Shown: positions 11,868 to 24,755, counted from the first letter of the stretch. The stretch: 64,000 nt of DNA from Epiperipatus broadwayi (GCA_028023455.1 JAQFVV010012545.1:744001-808000), one strand, 5' to 3'. Translations and numbers: made by a program. Notes: a model not told the origin generated them from the letters alone.

Positions 11868-14162
11868 GTATATATAATTAAGCAATGCAAATAAGTAGTG
11901 GAATAAAATTTAATACTTCAAAGAATTATAGTAATAGGATTGCAAAAGGGAATCTTGGATATAAATTATTAGATTATAATAAATTTCAAATTAATCAATA
12001 AAAAGAAGCAAAAATGTAACAGACTTATTCTTTGTAACTTATTCACTACAATTCTGAACAAAATAACTATGATGTTAATGAGATATCAATAAAAAAAATT
12101 CAATTTTCTTCATCACAGCCAAAATTTATTGATCATTTTGTATGAGTTGTTTTTTGCTTGTTCTTGAACACAGGAAAATCTGAAAAAATATTTAACATAT
12201 ATATATATATAGGTTTTGCCATAATAAATCAATTTATTCTTTACAAAATTACTAGATTTATTTATAAATATATTTTAAATCATAGCAAGCACTGTAATTT
12301 TTATGGTGGCTTTTTTTTTTTTTGGTAGGGAAAAGGTATTTTTAAAGTGCATGAATGTGTTGTATGAAGAATAGGAGAAACATAAAGATAACAGAAATAT
12401 AAGAAGTAGAGATTTTGTTTTGGTCTTTATGACAAAATTGAAGAATATGGTATTAGAACTAACAAAAGAGCTTTTATAAAAATAGGAAAAGAAAAAGGAA
12501 TGAATAATTCGTTAATAGAGAATTAGAAATAAATACTTTTATTACAATATATAATGGTTTCAGTGAAAGAAAATATTAAATAATTAATGGGTTATTGCTT
12601 AACTTGGCTAATATGTTCTCTGACCATATGGCCTGTGTATAAAAGTTCTAAGAAGAAGCCATTTTGGATATCAGATCCATAAACACTTTATTACAAAAGT
12701 ATATCTGTTTTAAGACAACACACTCATAAATATTTTTTGGTTAATTTATTCCAAATTAATATTTTTGGACTTCTAAATATTTCTCATCACTATATTATGT
12801 GTGCTGTTTTTTGTTGCTATCTTCTTATGGAGTAGAAGAATATTTTAAGTCTGTCAAGATCTAAATATTTTTCTTGTATCTTTTATAATTGTCTCTATTT
12901 GATGCATTTACATCTGGGAAATTAACAGTTTTAGCAAAGAAATTTAGAAAGACAAAATTAGATTTATTTTTGCAACTGTAAATTAATTCCCACTTATTGT
13001 ACAAATATTTATATTTATTACTCTTGCTGTAACATATGGAATGAATATCAACACATATCCAAAGCAATTATATAATTCTATCAATAAAATCTATATAAAT
13101 GGGTAGTAAATGGATTGTAATTTAAATAAATGCAGTATTAACTACTTTCTTATTTTGGTAATAAATATTATCTATCAAAATATTTTTAGTAGTATTATTT
13201 GTATAAATTTTTTCAGGCCATCCAAAAACATTATTATTTTAATATGACTCACCTGTTTATTTGGGGGTCATCCTTTTTTAATAATGGATTACATTGTTGT
13301 ATGATAAGACTCAGGCCTGCCATGTGACTAAAAAGCACCTTTGTACAAGGTAAATTATAAATTAAATTCTTTTTCCAGAGCTTTTGCAAGAAAAACTTGA
13401 AAATATAGCTTTAGACATTTAATGTATTGTAAATAATTTACGTGTTTTATTCATTTCTATAATATCAACATGGAAAATAAAACACATGCTAAAACAAAAC
13501 ATATTAATTAGACTTACCATGTCATCTTGATTAAACATCTTTCCATTAAAATGTTTTTAACTAAATCAGTTTACATGTAAAATTAAAATAATAATAATAA
13601 AAATATTGCATCTTTTCCTTCTCTTCTCAACTGACTGTAATATTATATAAGTAATTATATAATATATAAGTTACTTACCTAGTTATTAAAAATATGTGGC
13701 ATCCAGAATATGATTCTTTGGAAGCTCCATCCTTCATAACAATGAACAAATAGAGTTTGGCACCTGACTTATTTCCTTTTTTTTTTTTTAAATCAATATT
13801 TAGATCAACTTTAACCAGTAGATCAGTAATTCATTTAAAGTAGTTGTTTGTTTGAAAACCTATTGAAAATCTCTCGTGCATAAACTTAATCATGATTCCT
13901 ATTAATAAAATTATATGCCTTCAATAATAATATATTTACACTAACACTACTATTTATTTTTTATCTGGTGTTATTCCTTTATCAAAAACTATCATTTATT
14001 TTATATATATAGTCTGATATTTTAAATTTTCATACTTACATTATTTATATTTTATAAGGACCACCAAACTAGGTCACTTTTAAATAACACAGCTGATATA
14101 ACTCTTACATCTTATTAACACCTTGTTAAAAATAAAATTCTTTTCTTTTTAAATCCATTTGT
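11868..14162. other. AT-rich stretch without recognised gene
   Basis: Contains simple sequence such as (TA)n near 12200 and homopolymer T near 12310. No gene, RNA or bounded element recognised. Confidence 0.55.
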
Positions 14163-14312
14163 TATTTTTAAATCAGAATCTCTCTGACATAAAATTTGTG
14201 TACATTTTCTATTAAAAAGGGAATAAATCCCCAATTTTTATTTTTAAATCAGAATTTCCCTGACATAAAACTTGTTTACATTTTCTATTAAAAAGGGAAT
14301 AAATCCCCAGTT
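14163..14312. repeat. 76-bp tandem duplication
   Basis: Two adjacent units begin TATTTTTAAATCAGAAT and end with AAAAGGGAATAAATCCCC, differing by a handful of substitutions. Confidence 0.88.
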
Positions 14313-14546
14313 TATAAATGTATAAGTAGACTATTTATTATGGTAAAAATATTTTCACTTGTTTTCATTCAATAATAAAAATTGCCCGTGAAATTTGTTA
14401 AGAATTAAATAATTTAGCATGCAGTAATATCTTCTTAAAACTTATGTTTTTTATTCATTCTGTTTTTCTTAGATTTGAACCATAGTTTATTATAGATCAA
14501 AATTGTGAGTTTTTAGCTAAAGTACGCATCCAAGAAAAGGCTGTTT

Positions 14547-14690
14547 AGTAAAACATGTAAAAAGATAATATGTCATATAAAAACAAATAATATTGTTATT
14601 AAAAATATGAAAAACTATTGAGTAAAACATGTAAAAAGATAATGTGTGATAATAATAAAAAAGAAAGATAATACTATTTAAAAAATGTTA
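14547..14690. repeat. 74-bp tandem duplication, diverged
   Basis: AGTAAAACATGTAAAAAGAT occurs at 14547 and again at 14621, followed in both by similar TGTSATA and AAAAA-rich sequence. The end of the second unit is uncertain. Confidence 0.65.
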
Positions 14691-14919
14691 GCACAACACA
14701 GCAACAAACCCTGACATTTCATAGGTGGACACTCTACCAGTATTCCAAGTAAACAACATATTTAAAACATGTAAAACAGTATTGATAAAGATAATTTCAT
14801 CATATGTAGAATTACTGTAATTATGAGGCAATATTTTTAAAATAAGTTTTCTTTTTAAGTAAATTATTAATAATAATATGTTATTTTTTATATAAATTAT
14901 GATATTTAAATAAAATGAT

Positions 14920-15410
14920 TGGGAAATCTAAACATTTTTATTTACATATACATTTTATTAATTGTAATGATGAAAAGGCATCTGCCTATTTGGTTTTGTG
15001 AAATGGTGGAGTATATATGAAATATATTTTGAGGCTAGTGCAACTGTTACAATATGTTTAAATAAAGAAATATTTTTTTCATGTTTAAATAATAAATATT
15101 TATAATCAGAATGTGTTTCTATGAATATGGAAATCTAAACATTTACATATAAGTTTTATTAATTATCACGACAAAGTGGCATCGGTCTATTTGGTTTAGC
15201 ATAATGATAAGAATATATTTGAGCTCCTGCCTAGAAATTTGAAGCCTGGGTAATTATCACAAATAAGTTTAAGTAAAGAAGTATTCCTCTTATATTTAAA
15301 TAAAAAATATTTACATTCAGAACATATTTCTAATGATGAAATGATTCAAAAATGTAAACAATATTATTTACATATAAATTTTATTAATTATCTTGGTGTA
15401 TTGGCATCCC
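14920..15410. repeat. Three-copy degenerate tandem array, period 200-226 bp, with tRNA-like core
   Basis: TTTACATATAMRTTTTATTAATT recurs at about 14941, 15141 and 15367, and the first two units share GGAAATCTAAACATTT upstream. The middle unit contains GGTTTAGCATAATGATAAG, which resembles a tRNA A-box region, and about 40 bases later TTTGAAGCCTGGG. The first unit has a weaker version near 14990-15050. This may be an old tRNA-derived repeat that was tandemly duplicated. Confidence 0.6.
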
Positions 15411-15664
15411 AAAAATCAAGCACTGATGCACCCCATATAACCTGCACACTCACACAGTAGCCCTGATAAGAGCAGTGTATCAAAATAAGACAATTTCACC
15501 TTTGTCTACAATGCACCTTTTATATAATTAACAATTAGTAATTTTTAATTAAGCCTCTGCTTTCTTGAGAGTAGCTAGACATAAATCATGAATCATTCAT
15601 TAACTCATCAAGAAAATACATAATTGAATGAATATTTGTGTATATGGGGTTAGCATATAGAAGG
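15411..15664. other. Short stretch without recognised feature
   Basis: Slightly less AT-rich around 15400-15480 (ACTGATGCACCCCATATAAC). No motif recognised. Confidence 0.5.
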
Positions 15665-15760
15665 AACAAATAATATGCTGCAGTCTTAAGCATAATGGTG
15701 ATCATGGTGGACTCCGGAGCTAAATGTTCAAAACCTGGTCAAATAATTTTTTAAAAAAAT
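15665..15760 (+). mobile_element. tRNA-like SINE head (tRNA-Arg-like)
   Basis: AAGCATAATGGTGATCATGG resembles an A-box region. It is followed by GGACTCCGGAGC, which can form an anticodon arm with CCG in the loop, and by ATGTTCAAAACCTGG, a B-box match (GTTCAAAAC). Spacing is tRNA-like. The acceptor ends do not pair well, so a functional tRNA is unlikely and a retroposed tRNA-derived head is the better reading. No second copy with this head is seen here. Confidence 0.45.
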
Positions 15761-16750
15761 TGTCACTTGAATGTCACTGTTGGTCTTAGTTTATAATATT
15801 GGGTTCAGACACCCCTGATCTGATTATACAAGCGGATTTGCTCTGTGATTCTGAATCGTTCTCATATAAATTATAAAATCAATTAAATTCTACATTTTGT
15901 GTTCAAACTATCACTCTAATGATAAAACCTCATTTGTTCTTCCGAGTATTGACTGAATACTGGCAAGTATTTTCCATAAAGATTCTTTTTTGAGTCATAA
16001 AACCTTTACAGAAAATCGTATTACATATTTTTATAAAATATAATAAATAAATTTTAGTGCAGTTGTTATTACTATATTTCAGTGAAGTTCCTGTTTAATT
16101 AATTACAATAAATTAATAACGTATGCCTTACTTATTAAAATATTCTTTCTTTTTGTTAAATTTTAAACACAAAGATTTGCTTTCATTTATAGTTATTTGT
16201 TTATTTGCTCTTTTTTTTTTTTACTCAAAGAGCATTGAATGATATGAAGAGAAATAAATGGAGTACTATTTCTTGTTTTCCGTTTATAACCTAAAAAAGA
16301 TTCCTGAATGTAATTTTCATCTTCGGGCTTGGATTTTATGTATGTATTTGAAATTGATATTTTATAATTTATGCTATCAAGATATTAAATTTTTCATATT
16401 TTTTTCTCTCCTTTTTGCTTATTATTAAATACTGAAAAATGATTATTGAGCTATGTAAATAATATATGTTTTTGTTCTTGTAATAAAAGTACAATTTTTT
16501 GAAGCAAAATGATTATTGAAATTTCGATCTTTAAAAAAAAAAACTGAAAGATGGCAGACATTAAATCATATAATATTAATAATGCATGATTTTTTTATAT
16601 GAAATGAATTAATATTTGAATAAGCAAATAATAAAAATTGTAGTTTATCAAATTCTTCTTTTTTTAAATTAACCAATAGATAAAAGTTAACGAAAAAATG
16701 GTATATTAATTCAAAAATCAAATATTTAGAGATGTTTTGCTTTTATCTTA
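15761..16750. other. AT-rich stretch without recognised gene
   Basis: No frame or structured repeat recognised. Confidence 0.55.
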
Positions 16751-17165
16751 TTCTTTATCTTCTAATGATTCTCATCATCATCATTTCCAATCATTCTCGA
16801 TCTATTGCAGGATGAAGATCTCTTCAAGTTTAATTCAGTTTTTTTTTTTTAATTCGTAGTTTCTCTTCTCCATATTAAAATAATAAATTTTCTTATTTCG
16901 TCTATCCATCTCATTATGTGAATTTCTATATCTTTTACAATCTTTTGGATTTCACGTTAAAATTTCTACTCTCCCGCTTAGCTTCATTTCAGTCTCATTT
17001 TAATAATGTCAGGGATATTTGCTTGTCTCAACCAAATGTTTTGTTTTTGATCTTTACTTGCTATTCTCAACATGTCTCTTCATACTTCATTGAATGGTTT
17101 GAAGATCCAACACATACAATAAAAACCTTACTTTTCAAATATATCTTTCATATGTTATTAGTATT
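16751..17165 (-). mobile_element. LINE-2 family, C-terminal tail fragment on minus strand
   Basis: The reverse complement translates in patches as MLRIASKDQKQN, IPDIIKMRLK, then IMRWIDEIRKF and IWRRET, the same order as in the 45545-47290 copy (GVTDIIKRIKRLKWSW, then SWMDEIRKCAG). It ends with CATCCTGCAATAGATCG and a (GAT)n tract (plus-strand TCATCATCATCA near 16773). The plus-strand frame at 16918-17241 is antisense to this relic and is not a gene. Multiple stops and indels show that it is dead. Confidence 0.75.
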
Positions 17166-17218
17166 TGAACTCAGGCATTTTCAGTTTCTTCATCCTCCAC
17201 TTCATCTCAAGCAATTGA

Positions 17219-17400
17219 TACATATGACCACACACATGTGAAAAAGATACATGACCTCCAATATACATATTCATCCAGAACCAGCACTCATCAATTGGGC
17301 CTGATCATAATCTGCACATATATACAATCAGTGCTTGGATTATATTAAGATAGCAATCCTCAAACTCTAATGGACACATCCTCTCACCTTTCCAACTATT
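17219..17400 (+). repeat. Partial copy of the 19.9-20.7 kb fold-back family
   Basis: Sequence from ATGTGAAAAAGATACATGAC through CAGCACTCATCAATTGG to TCTAATGGACACATCC matches the left arm of the inverted repeat at 19897-20690 with moderate divergence. No right arm follows, so it is a half element. Confidence 0.8.
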
Positions 17401-17424
17401 CAACTATCTATGAAATATGTATAT

Positions 17425-17480
17425 TGTGGATCATGGAATCGAAGATGAATATATTGAAAAATCCCGAGTTCGCATCCCAC
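17425..17480 (+). mobile_element. tRNA-like segment, probable SINE fragment
   Basis: TGGAATCGAAGATGAATAT followed about 15 bases later by GAGTTCGCATCCC gives a degraded A-box/B-box arrangement. It lies directly beside the half fold-back element. There is no acceptor-stem pairing. Confidence 0.3.
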
Positions 17481-19896
17481 TAATTACATATGTAAGAAAC
17501 ATTTAGTATAAGCTAAATTATACACTGCGTTAGAATTAAATATATCTCTCAAAGATTTTTTTTTTTTTTCAGAATCTTCTTTCATGTATTTGTTTTTCTG
17601 AAAGTCAGAATGATATTTCATTATTATGTTGATTTGGTCCACTTAATTTTTTGTTATGGAAATCATTATTTTTTAATTTTGATTCAAAGAAATTTTGGAC
17701 AACAAAATTACCTTCATCTGAGGTAAAGCTATAATAATAAGTGTGGGAAAAAATTAATTAAATTGGTAATCCATTATTTTACCAGGTGTATTTATTAGTT
17801 CTAGATTATATTTAATCAGACTATAATAGTGGGTGCAAAATTCAAGGATTGTATTTACAATTTCATTACAAAATAGCAGATTCTACTAAAAAGTTTTGGT
17901 ATTTAAATTATCTTATTGCTTTGTGTTTAATGTGATTAAGTTTTACTTTTTTAACAAGTTATTTTAAATTAAACTTTGAATAGTCTGTAGACAATGCCAC
18001 TCCAATAATTCTTCTTAGGAAATCATGAAGTACTCAACAAACTTGCATATTATCAGATAGTAAAACTTTAAGCAATTTTCCATCATTTTACCCTTTAATT
18101 TAAGAATAGTTAGATACATGTTTGCCAATCAGTGTTTGAAGTTTATTGCATTCTCATGTAAAAAATAATCTATTAAACCCATTAATTTAAGATTGATAAT
18201 GAATTTAAATAAAGGAGATTGCAAAGTATTTCCTTTTTTTTTTTTTTATCCAATGTTATTGCTTCATCTTCATTCTTCAATCTTATTTAAGTTTTTGTGT
18301 GCAATGTAGAACTTGGATTAAATTATCCAATGAATTAACATAGACGGTGACCAATCAAATAGTTAATCACTTTACAGGATTAAAGATAAATTCTAATTCA
18401 TTAAAAGGGACTTGACTGAATAAAAATGACATAGTAGAATAAAAGACATTAATTTAAAGATTTTCCGTTCTGTTATTAGGTAGCATAATTATTATATGAT
18501 GGTAAATAATTTGAGTTTAATTATTTATTTGCTATAGGAATAAATTTTTAAAATATTTGAATACAATGGCCATAAAAAAGGCTTCAGTTGTTATCAAATT
18601 ACACACAAAGAATACTTTACCTTCATTAAATAAAGATTTGCACAATAAATATTACATTTTTAGCAGAGAAAAATATATATATTTAAATTATTTTGCTGCA
18701 CCTATACAATAATTCCAATCCTAATTCTGAAAATCAGATTTAGAAAGCTGATTAATGTTGTTAGGAAAAAAATGTATATATAATTAAAAAAAAAAAAAAC
18801 TATCAACCAACTCCATGTTGTTATGTCAGTGACTTATATAGGATGTGCAGGTTCAAGATGTTTCAAAGATTCTGAAGAGCAGAGCTAGAAAGCTGATTAA
18901 CGCCATCAAAAAAAAAAAAAAAAATTCCCAAACAAAAAGTGTTTTGTTTTTTTTTAATTGATGTAAGTTTGTTAAAAAAGATTGACTTTAGCTGCAGTAT
19001 GTACTAGAAACAAGAAATAAAACATGGAATCAAGTAATTTCCAAATGACAGCATGAAAATATTTAGCATTAAAATAATAATACTAATAACAATAATGATT
19101 CGCTAATGAGAAAGTGAACATAAAGTGATTTTTGTGACTATATGAAATAGAACATAATATTAAAGAAACAAATTCATACAAGAAAGTCTGAAATCAAGGT
19201 CTGTGAATTTTTATTAGGACGTTTGTTTTTATTTTATGTTTTTTACTTGAATTTTAGTTGTCATTAAAATCAATCTATACAATATACACAGCAATTAATT
19301 CTGTATGCTTTTTTACATTATATATTTTTGATTTTTGTGTTATGTTTTTTTTCTGTTTAAATATTTATAATGGATGATAATGTTAAACGAAGTTTCTAGA
19401 ACGCTTTACCGCTAAATTACATATATTTCACTGTAAGCTATAATGAATGGATAATTCATTATCTAATTCAGTTGTAAATAAAAGATAACTGGAAAGTAAA
19501 GTAAGACTATTAACAGATATTATTTTTTTAATTGTATAAACATTTATAAGCATTTTAATTCTTCTTTGTTTTCTGTCAATAGATAGGACTTTTTTTATTT
19601 CTGAAAAATTATTAAATCTCTTAGTACTTTATCATATTATTTTCACTGTTATTAATATAATAATACATTTAAAAATATAAAAGCTATCAAAGAGTATAAT
19701 GATAAGTATTGCATTTTGTTGTCCTTAGCGTCTCTAAAAGAATTTATGAGATGGATACAGAAAAAGTTTAACATGTTCTAATATGATAAAATTCAGAAAA
19801 ATTTAAAGAATTTCAAAGGGAATTTAAAGTGACAGAAGAATTTTTCCAAAGTAAAATATAATACTTGAATACAAATATAATGTATATACTGTACCA
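17481..19896. other. AT-rich stretch without recognised gene
   Basis: Includes poly(T)/poly(A) tracts and a duplicated segment: TTAGAAAGCTGATTAATGTTG near 18738 and CTAGAAAGCTGATTAACGCC near 18885, each followed by A-rich sequence. The second is preceded by AGGTTCAAGATG, a possible B-box remnant, so an A-tailed SINE relic is possible. Nothing else recognised. Confidence 0.45.
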
Positions 19897-20690
19897 GACT
19901 TTCAAGCTTCTTCAGCTATCTACTCCATCTTATATAACCAACACATGATCATTTATATGTGAAAAAGATAAATGATCTCCAATATATGTACTTTGTGCTG
20001 AATCAACACTCATCCTTTGATCCAGATCCTCATCTCCCACTCACCCACACATATAATCAGTGCTCAGTTTATATTAAAATAACAAATTTTCAAACTTTAA
20101 TGGACAGGCTTTAATCTTCTCCACTCTTCAGCTATCCATGTTATTGAAAATCTGATGATAAAATGCTCAGAGCTCTTGTTATGTTGACTTTTAAGTCACT
20201 TTGACTCCTCATATGTAGGACCTTATAATTAATATTATAAGTTCAGCCTGAATTCTGCACATCCCTCTTCTGTTTATTTAAATGGGCATATTATGGTCCT
20301 ACATATGAGGGGTCAGAGTGACCTAAAGTCATTATGGGTATGGTCAGAGTGACCTAAAGTCATTATGGGTATGGTAACAATATTGACATCATCAAGGGCT
20401 TTGAGCATTCTATCATAAAATTTTGAATAATATGAATGGCTGAAGAGTTAAAAAATGGAGAATATTGAAGCCTGTCCATTAAAGTTGAAGATTTGCTGTC
20501 TTAATATAAACTGAGCACTGATTATAGGTTTGTGTGAGAGATGATGATCTGGACCAACTGATCAGTGCTGGTTCAGTGTGATAATATGTATATTGGAGAT
20601 CATTGATCTTTTTCATATATTTGTGGTCATGTATGCCAATTATATAAGATGGAGTGGATAGCTAAAGGGTGCTTGAAAGTCTATGTTCAA
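19897..20690. repeat. Large fold-back element with tRNA-like ends
   Basis: Left arm from CAGACTTTCAAGCTTCTTCA to about 20230 is mirrored by a right arm from about 20290 to GGTGCTTGAAAGTCTATG. Further matched blocks are TCAAACTTTAATGGACAGGC against GCCTGTCCATTAAAGTTGAA, ATCAGTGCTCAGTTTATATT against its complement, and CCTCATATGTAGGACC against GGTCCTACATATGAGG near the centre (about 20250). Arms are about 390 bp. The right end reads GTGCTTGAAAGTCTATGTTCAAATCCC, in which GTTCAAATC is a perfect RNA polymerase III B-box match, so the termini look derived from the 3' half of a tRNA. No coding frame is present. Confidence 0.88.
20311..20372. repeat. 31-bp tandem duplication in the right arm
   Basis: GGTCAGAGTGACCTAAAGTC plus ATTATGGGTAT occurs twice back to back without visible mismatches. 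The left arm has this segment once (ACTTTTAAGTCACTTTGACT), so the duplication arose after the inverted repeat formed. Confidence 0.9.
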
Positions 20691-21129
20691 ATCCCTTTTA
20701 AAAATAAAATATAAAATTCTAAGAGGTCGAACAGAAAATTAAAAAATGTCAAGGGGTCATTAAAAGATTTTAATATATTTAGAAATAGGAATTAATGAAA
20801 ATGAATTACAAGATATTAGATTAAAAGGCTGCATGTTTAGTAGTTGACATGCTTGAGATCACGATTGTAACAAAGATCCCTGAAGAATTTGTAAAATATT
20901 CAACAAAAAATTAATGATTTAATATATTTTATAAAAGAATTAAAAAAATTGATTTTGACATTAAAAGATTAAAAATTTTATTCTACTATTGTAAAGAGAA
21001 AAGTGCAAAACCAATGTAGCTTTATTTTTAAAAATGTATAAAATGAATATTAGCAAAAATCAAAGTTCACTTAACTTTTATATCAAAATTTTTGTTTTGT
21101 AAGTTAATAACATAAAGATGGTTCATCAT
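20691..21129. other. AT-rich stretch without recognised feature
   Basis: Nothing recognised. Confidence 0.5.
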
Positions 21130-21965
21130 TTTCAGTCAGGATAGAAACAAGTTGTACCCCATATTATTAATCCTTTTTTAAAAAAAAAAATTATCCCCTC
21201 ATAGCTTTCTAACTTGAGACCTATATCAATGACACAATTAATGATTAAAATAATAGAATCAATAATTAAGAGTAAAATCCTCGCTCATATATCTCAATTG
21301 CAGTTTGAAAAAAAGGGTACATCTACCATCGACACCATATGTCAATTTAAATTAATATTAGATCATGTAAGGGAGTGAAAGAAATCTTTCCCTATTGCAG
21401 TCTGGCCGAAAATCCTGTTGGATATACTGAAAAAATATTCCATACCAGATGTGTTCACCCAAATTATAGACAATTTATTGTGCAATAGGGGGATATTTGT
21501 AACTCTGGATAGGAGGATAGTGCCTGGTTTCAAACCACAATTCTCGATTCCCCAGGGATCTCCTCTAAGTGCATTATATTTCATAGGCATATATAAACCC
21601 ACTTCTTATAGAAATAGAAGGAAATCTATCAGGGATCTTTATAACCACAATAAATAAGGAAATTAACCACATATCTTACATTGACGATATAGTGGTATTC
21701 CTACCATCAAAGAGGTACATAGAAAAACTGGAAAGAATGCTTGAACACTACACAGAATTTTTGGTTAGAATTTAACATGAACAAATCTGCAGCATGGAAA
21801 CTGATCTTGGGCAAAAACATACCTTCAAAATTTATGGCGAACCTGCAGAAGTTCATAGGATTCCCGATTACAAAATCTCCATCAGCTATGAGAAGGGATA
21901 TTCAAGACTCGATACTAGCTGCCACCCAAAAGATAACTAATGCACTGTCTAAAGTGTACCTATAA
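21130..21965 (+). pseudogene. LINE-3: non-LTR reverse transcriptase fragment with YIDD box, inactivated
   Basis: Translation in three patches gives a collinear RT domain. LSNLRPISMTQLMIKIIES (from about 21205) corresponds to RT motif 1-2 (NYRPISL type). LQFEKKGTSTIDTI follows at about 21300, then a stop, then SIPQGSPLSALYF (about 21541-21580), motif B. After a frameshift, HISYIDDIVVFLPSKR (from about 21668) holds the catalytic box as YIDD at 21677-21688. After another frameshift comes FNMNKSAAWKLILGKNIPSK, a motif D-like stretch. Both catalytic aspartates remain, but motif A is degraded and frames are broken. Most LINEs have FADD or YADD here. The protein differs from LINE-1 and LINE-2, so it is a third family; the clade is unresolved. 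Confidence 0.8.
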
Positions 21966-22172
21966 GAATTCCTCATTTTTATCTTGTACCCCAAAAATTT
22001 AAAAAAATCTCAAGATGTCTATAAGAAAAAAATTCATCCTAATAAAAGATACAAAATAAATTATTTTCAGAATGTTGATCTGCATTTATAATCCTATCAA
22101 TTGGTTTTTGGTCTATCCAAAACTAGAAATTGAAGGTTACTGTCTCTATTAATGGTATTCCTCTTTTCATTT

Positions 22173-22226
22173 TATATTTTTGTGTACACCAGTGATGCTT
22201 ATATTTTTGTGTACACCAGTGATACT
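22173..22226. repeat. 27-bp tandem duplication
   Basis: TATTTTTGTGTACACCAGTG with a flanking GATRCT occurs twice with a 27-bp period. Confidence 0.85.
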
Positions 22227-24755
22227 ATCTTGTTATATTTATTATCCCACAGAGATATAATTTATTTGCATGTAGCTCATTTGCTAGCTATAGACTTGAA
22301 AATAGTGTGCTGCAAGATGTGGCAAAACTACTGACTTCACAGTATGAGTATCAAGGCATAGGCAAGAATGAGGATTTGATTTTTTGCTTCCATACAATTC
22401 CATGTGGTATACATAACGTCACCACACACACCACTTGAAACCTCTATTGATTTTAGGAGTTTATATTTTCACATGATTGTTTTATGAAATGCAATCTTTC
22501 TTAAAATTTACATTGCACTGCTTGTTATACAAACACAGATATGCAAGTACAAACACACTAATGCAAATATAAACTCACTAATAAATTTTAAACCTTTTGA
22601 GAATCATTATCTCTATAAAATAAGATTGTCTCAAACTTGGATCAGAACCCCAAAATTACATTGTACATAAATCACTACTTTCATTATATTTGAATATAGT
22701 ATAATTTGTATACTACACAGACACATTAATACAAATATATTAATAAATTATATATTTATAAAATAAAAAAATTATAATATTCAAATAATAAAAAAATCTC
22801 AAATTTAGTATTTACATATATTACATTTGTTTTCAGGATAAAGACCTTGAAATTGTAAAATTATTGAAACATATTGAATCCATTTTATTAAGGACTGTGG
22901 CCGATGAAAAATGTATGCCTTTCTTTGTCTTCATGCAATCTAATAAACTGAGCAGAAAAAAATGAATGAACTTATTAATAAAATAATAGAAAAATCAAAA
23001 TTTTGACCAATTTTAACATGTCATGTATCATTTTAAAAAGGCACTCAAGCTGCAGAGAATAATAATATTGGTATATACATTGTCCATTTGGTTTTCCAAC
23101 AATTTTTAAAAAAAGACAAATTTTAATTTCAATGAATCAGTGGCAGTGATGCTAACTTTTACAAAGTAATTAACTTGAAGAATAAAAGTGAAAACTATTT
23201 AATTATATCACCGTTCTTTTTTTAATTTCAACACCAACTTTATTTTTAAAATTTTTATTTATATACCTATGTGTGTAGATATTTTTGCTTCATTATTCTC
23301 ATGTGATATACCATTGTCCAATTGAATTTAAAATACTAGAGGCAGGACATTTAACACTAGCATAAAGCTGACCTTTTTAATTAATTTGACCTTGCTAATT
23401 AATCATGTGTTTGTCTAGACAGTTGCATAATTATCTTTAAGAAAGAGAAAGAAAAAAATTATTTAACTTAATAAAATAATATATTTATTTTAAAACACAA
23501 TTTCATTGATTAAATTCCTTTTTATTTAAAACATTTATTAACTTTAATTTACTTAAGAGTTCCTTATTATAATTATTATTAGTAATACTGTTATAAAATA
23601 TTATTTTCTTTGCTAAAATAATTAATACTTTTATTAATTCTTAGTCTTACTTTACATACATCCACTTAAACATAATACATACATGTATTTCAGGAAATAG
23701 TAACCCTACTTTTAAATATAATAATTAAATAAAATTAAATTAAACTAATAAATTTATGAAATCCAAAACTATTTTCACTCAAATATTACCTAAATAATTA
23801 ACACTTTATTATCTATTATTTTAAAGGCATATTACTTCTAAACAAACCAAAATTAAACTTTAACATATTTAATAAACCATAACTGGAAAACATCTGTAAA
23901 AGCTTATTTAATACAGCACTTGAAACTATACTCTCACTTAATATTTACATTCAATTTAGACTTTTAAATTGAAATTCTGTGCATCTACCAACAAACTAAA
24001 TAATTTTAAATGATTATTGACAAGAATATTTAATAAATTGTTTTATTGACAATTGAAATATTCTAGAAATAAAGACCATAATTTAGTTTTATCTGTCATG
24101 ATTGTAAATATTTATTTAAAAAAGTATCATTCACACAGATTCATTCTGCCCTCAAGAAAATTTAACTGAGCCCATTCATGTACTACATTAATAATCATAT
24201 AATAATAACAACTGTATTCATACCTATATAACTTAATTAAAACAAAGTTAACTGAGAACAAACTATTTTTTATTTAAGGAAAAAAAATTTTAATTATTAT
24301 TATAAGATATTTAACCCTTAGGGGCTTAAATATATGGTTACAATATATATAATTTTTTAAGCTTATAATTTCAAGTGTTAAGAAAAAAATATATGTGGAA
24401 AGGGTAGCAGGGAAGACACGAATTACTGCTTCAAGTTTAATTTTAAAAAATAATATATTCATATTGTTAACTTTCACAGTATTCAGGGGCAGGAATATAA
24501 AATTATTGCATATAATGACTTAATAAAAGAAGTTGGATGCAGGTGAAAATTACAGATTGATATGAAATGTTAAACCCAGACTTCTAAATTTTGTTTTTTA
24601 TAATATAAAGAGAAGGAATGAGATGGCATAAGTATTTGTGTATTGCTGTATAATCATATTTGTATTATCTTTATTAATATTTTACATTTAATTAAAAAAA
24701 ATTACTAATGATAATAAAATATATTTTCATTTACCTTTTATTGATCTTCATTGTT
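22227..24755. other. AT-rich stretch without recognised gene
   Basis: No domain, RNA gene or bounded repeat recognised. The minus-strand frame at 24274-24477 is low-complexity. Confidence 0.55.

Noticed and set aside
16918-17241. Plus-strand 107-codon frame
   Set aside because: Antisense to a LINE-2 tail and running into a fold-back fragment; no independent support.
21363-21602. Minus-strand 79-codon frame
   Set aside because: Antisense to the LINE-3 RT motif B region.
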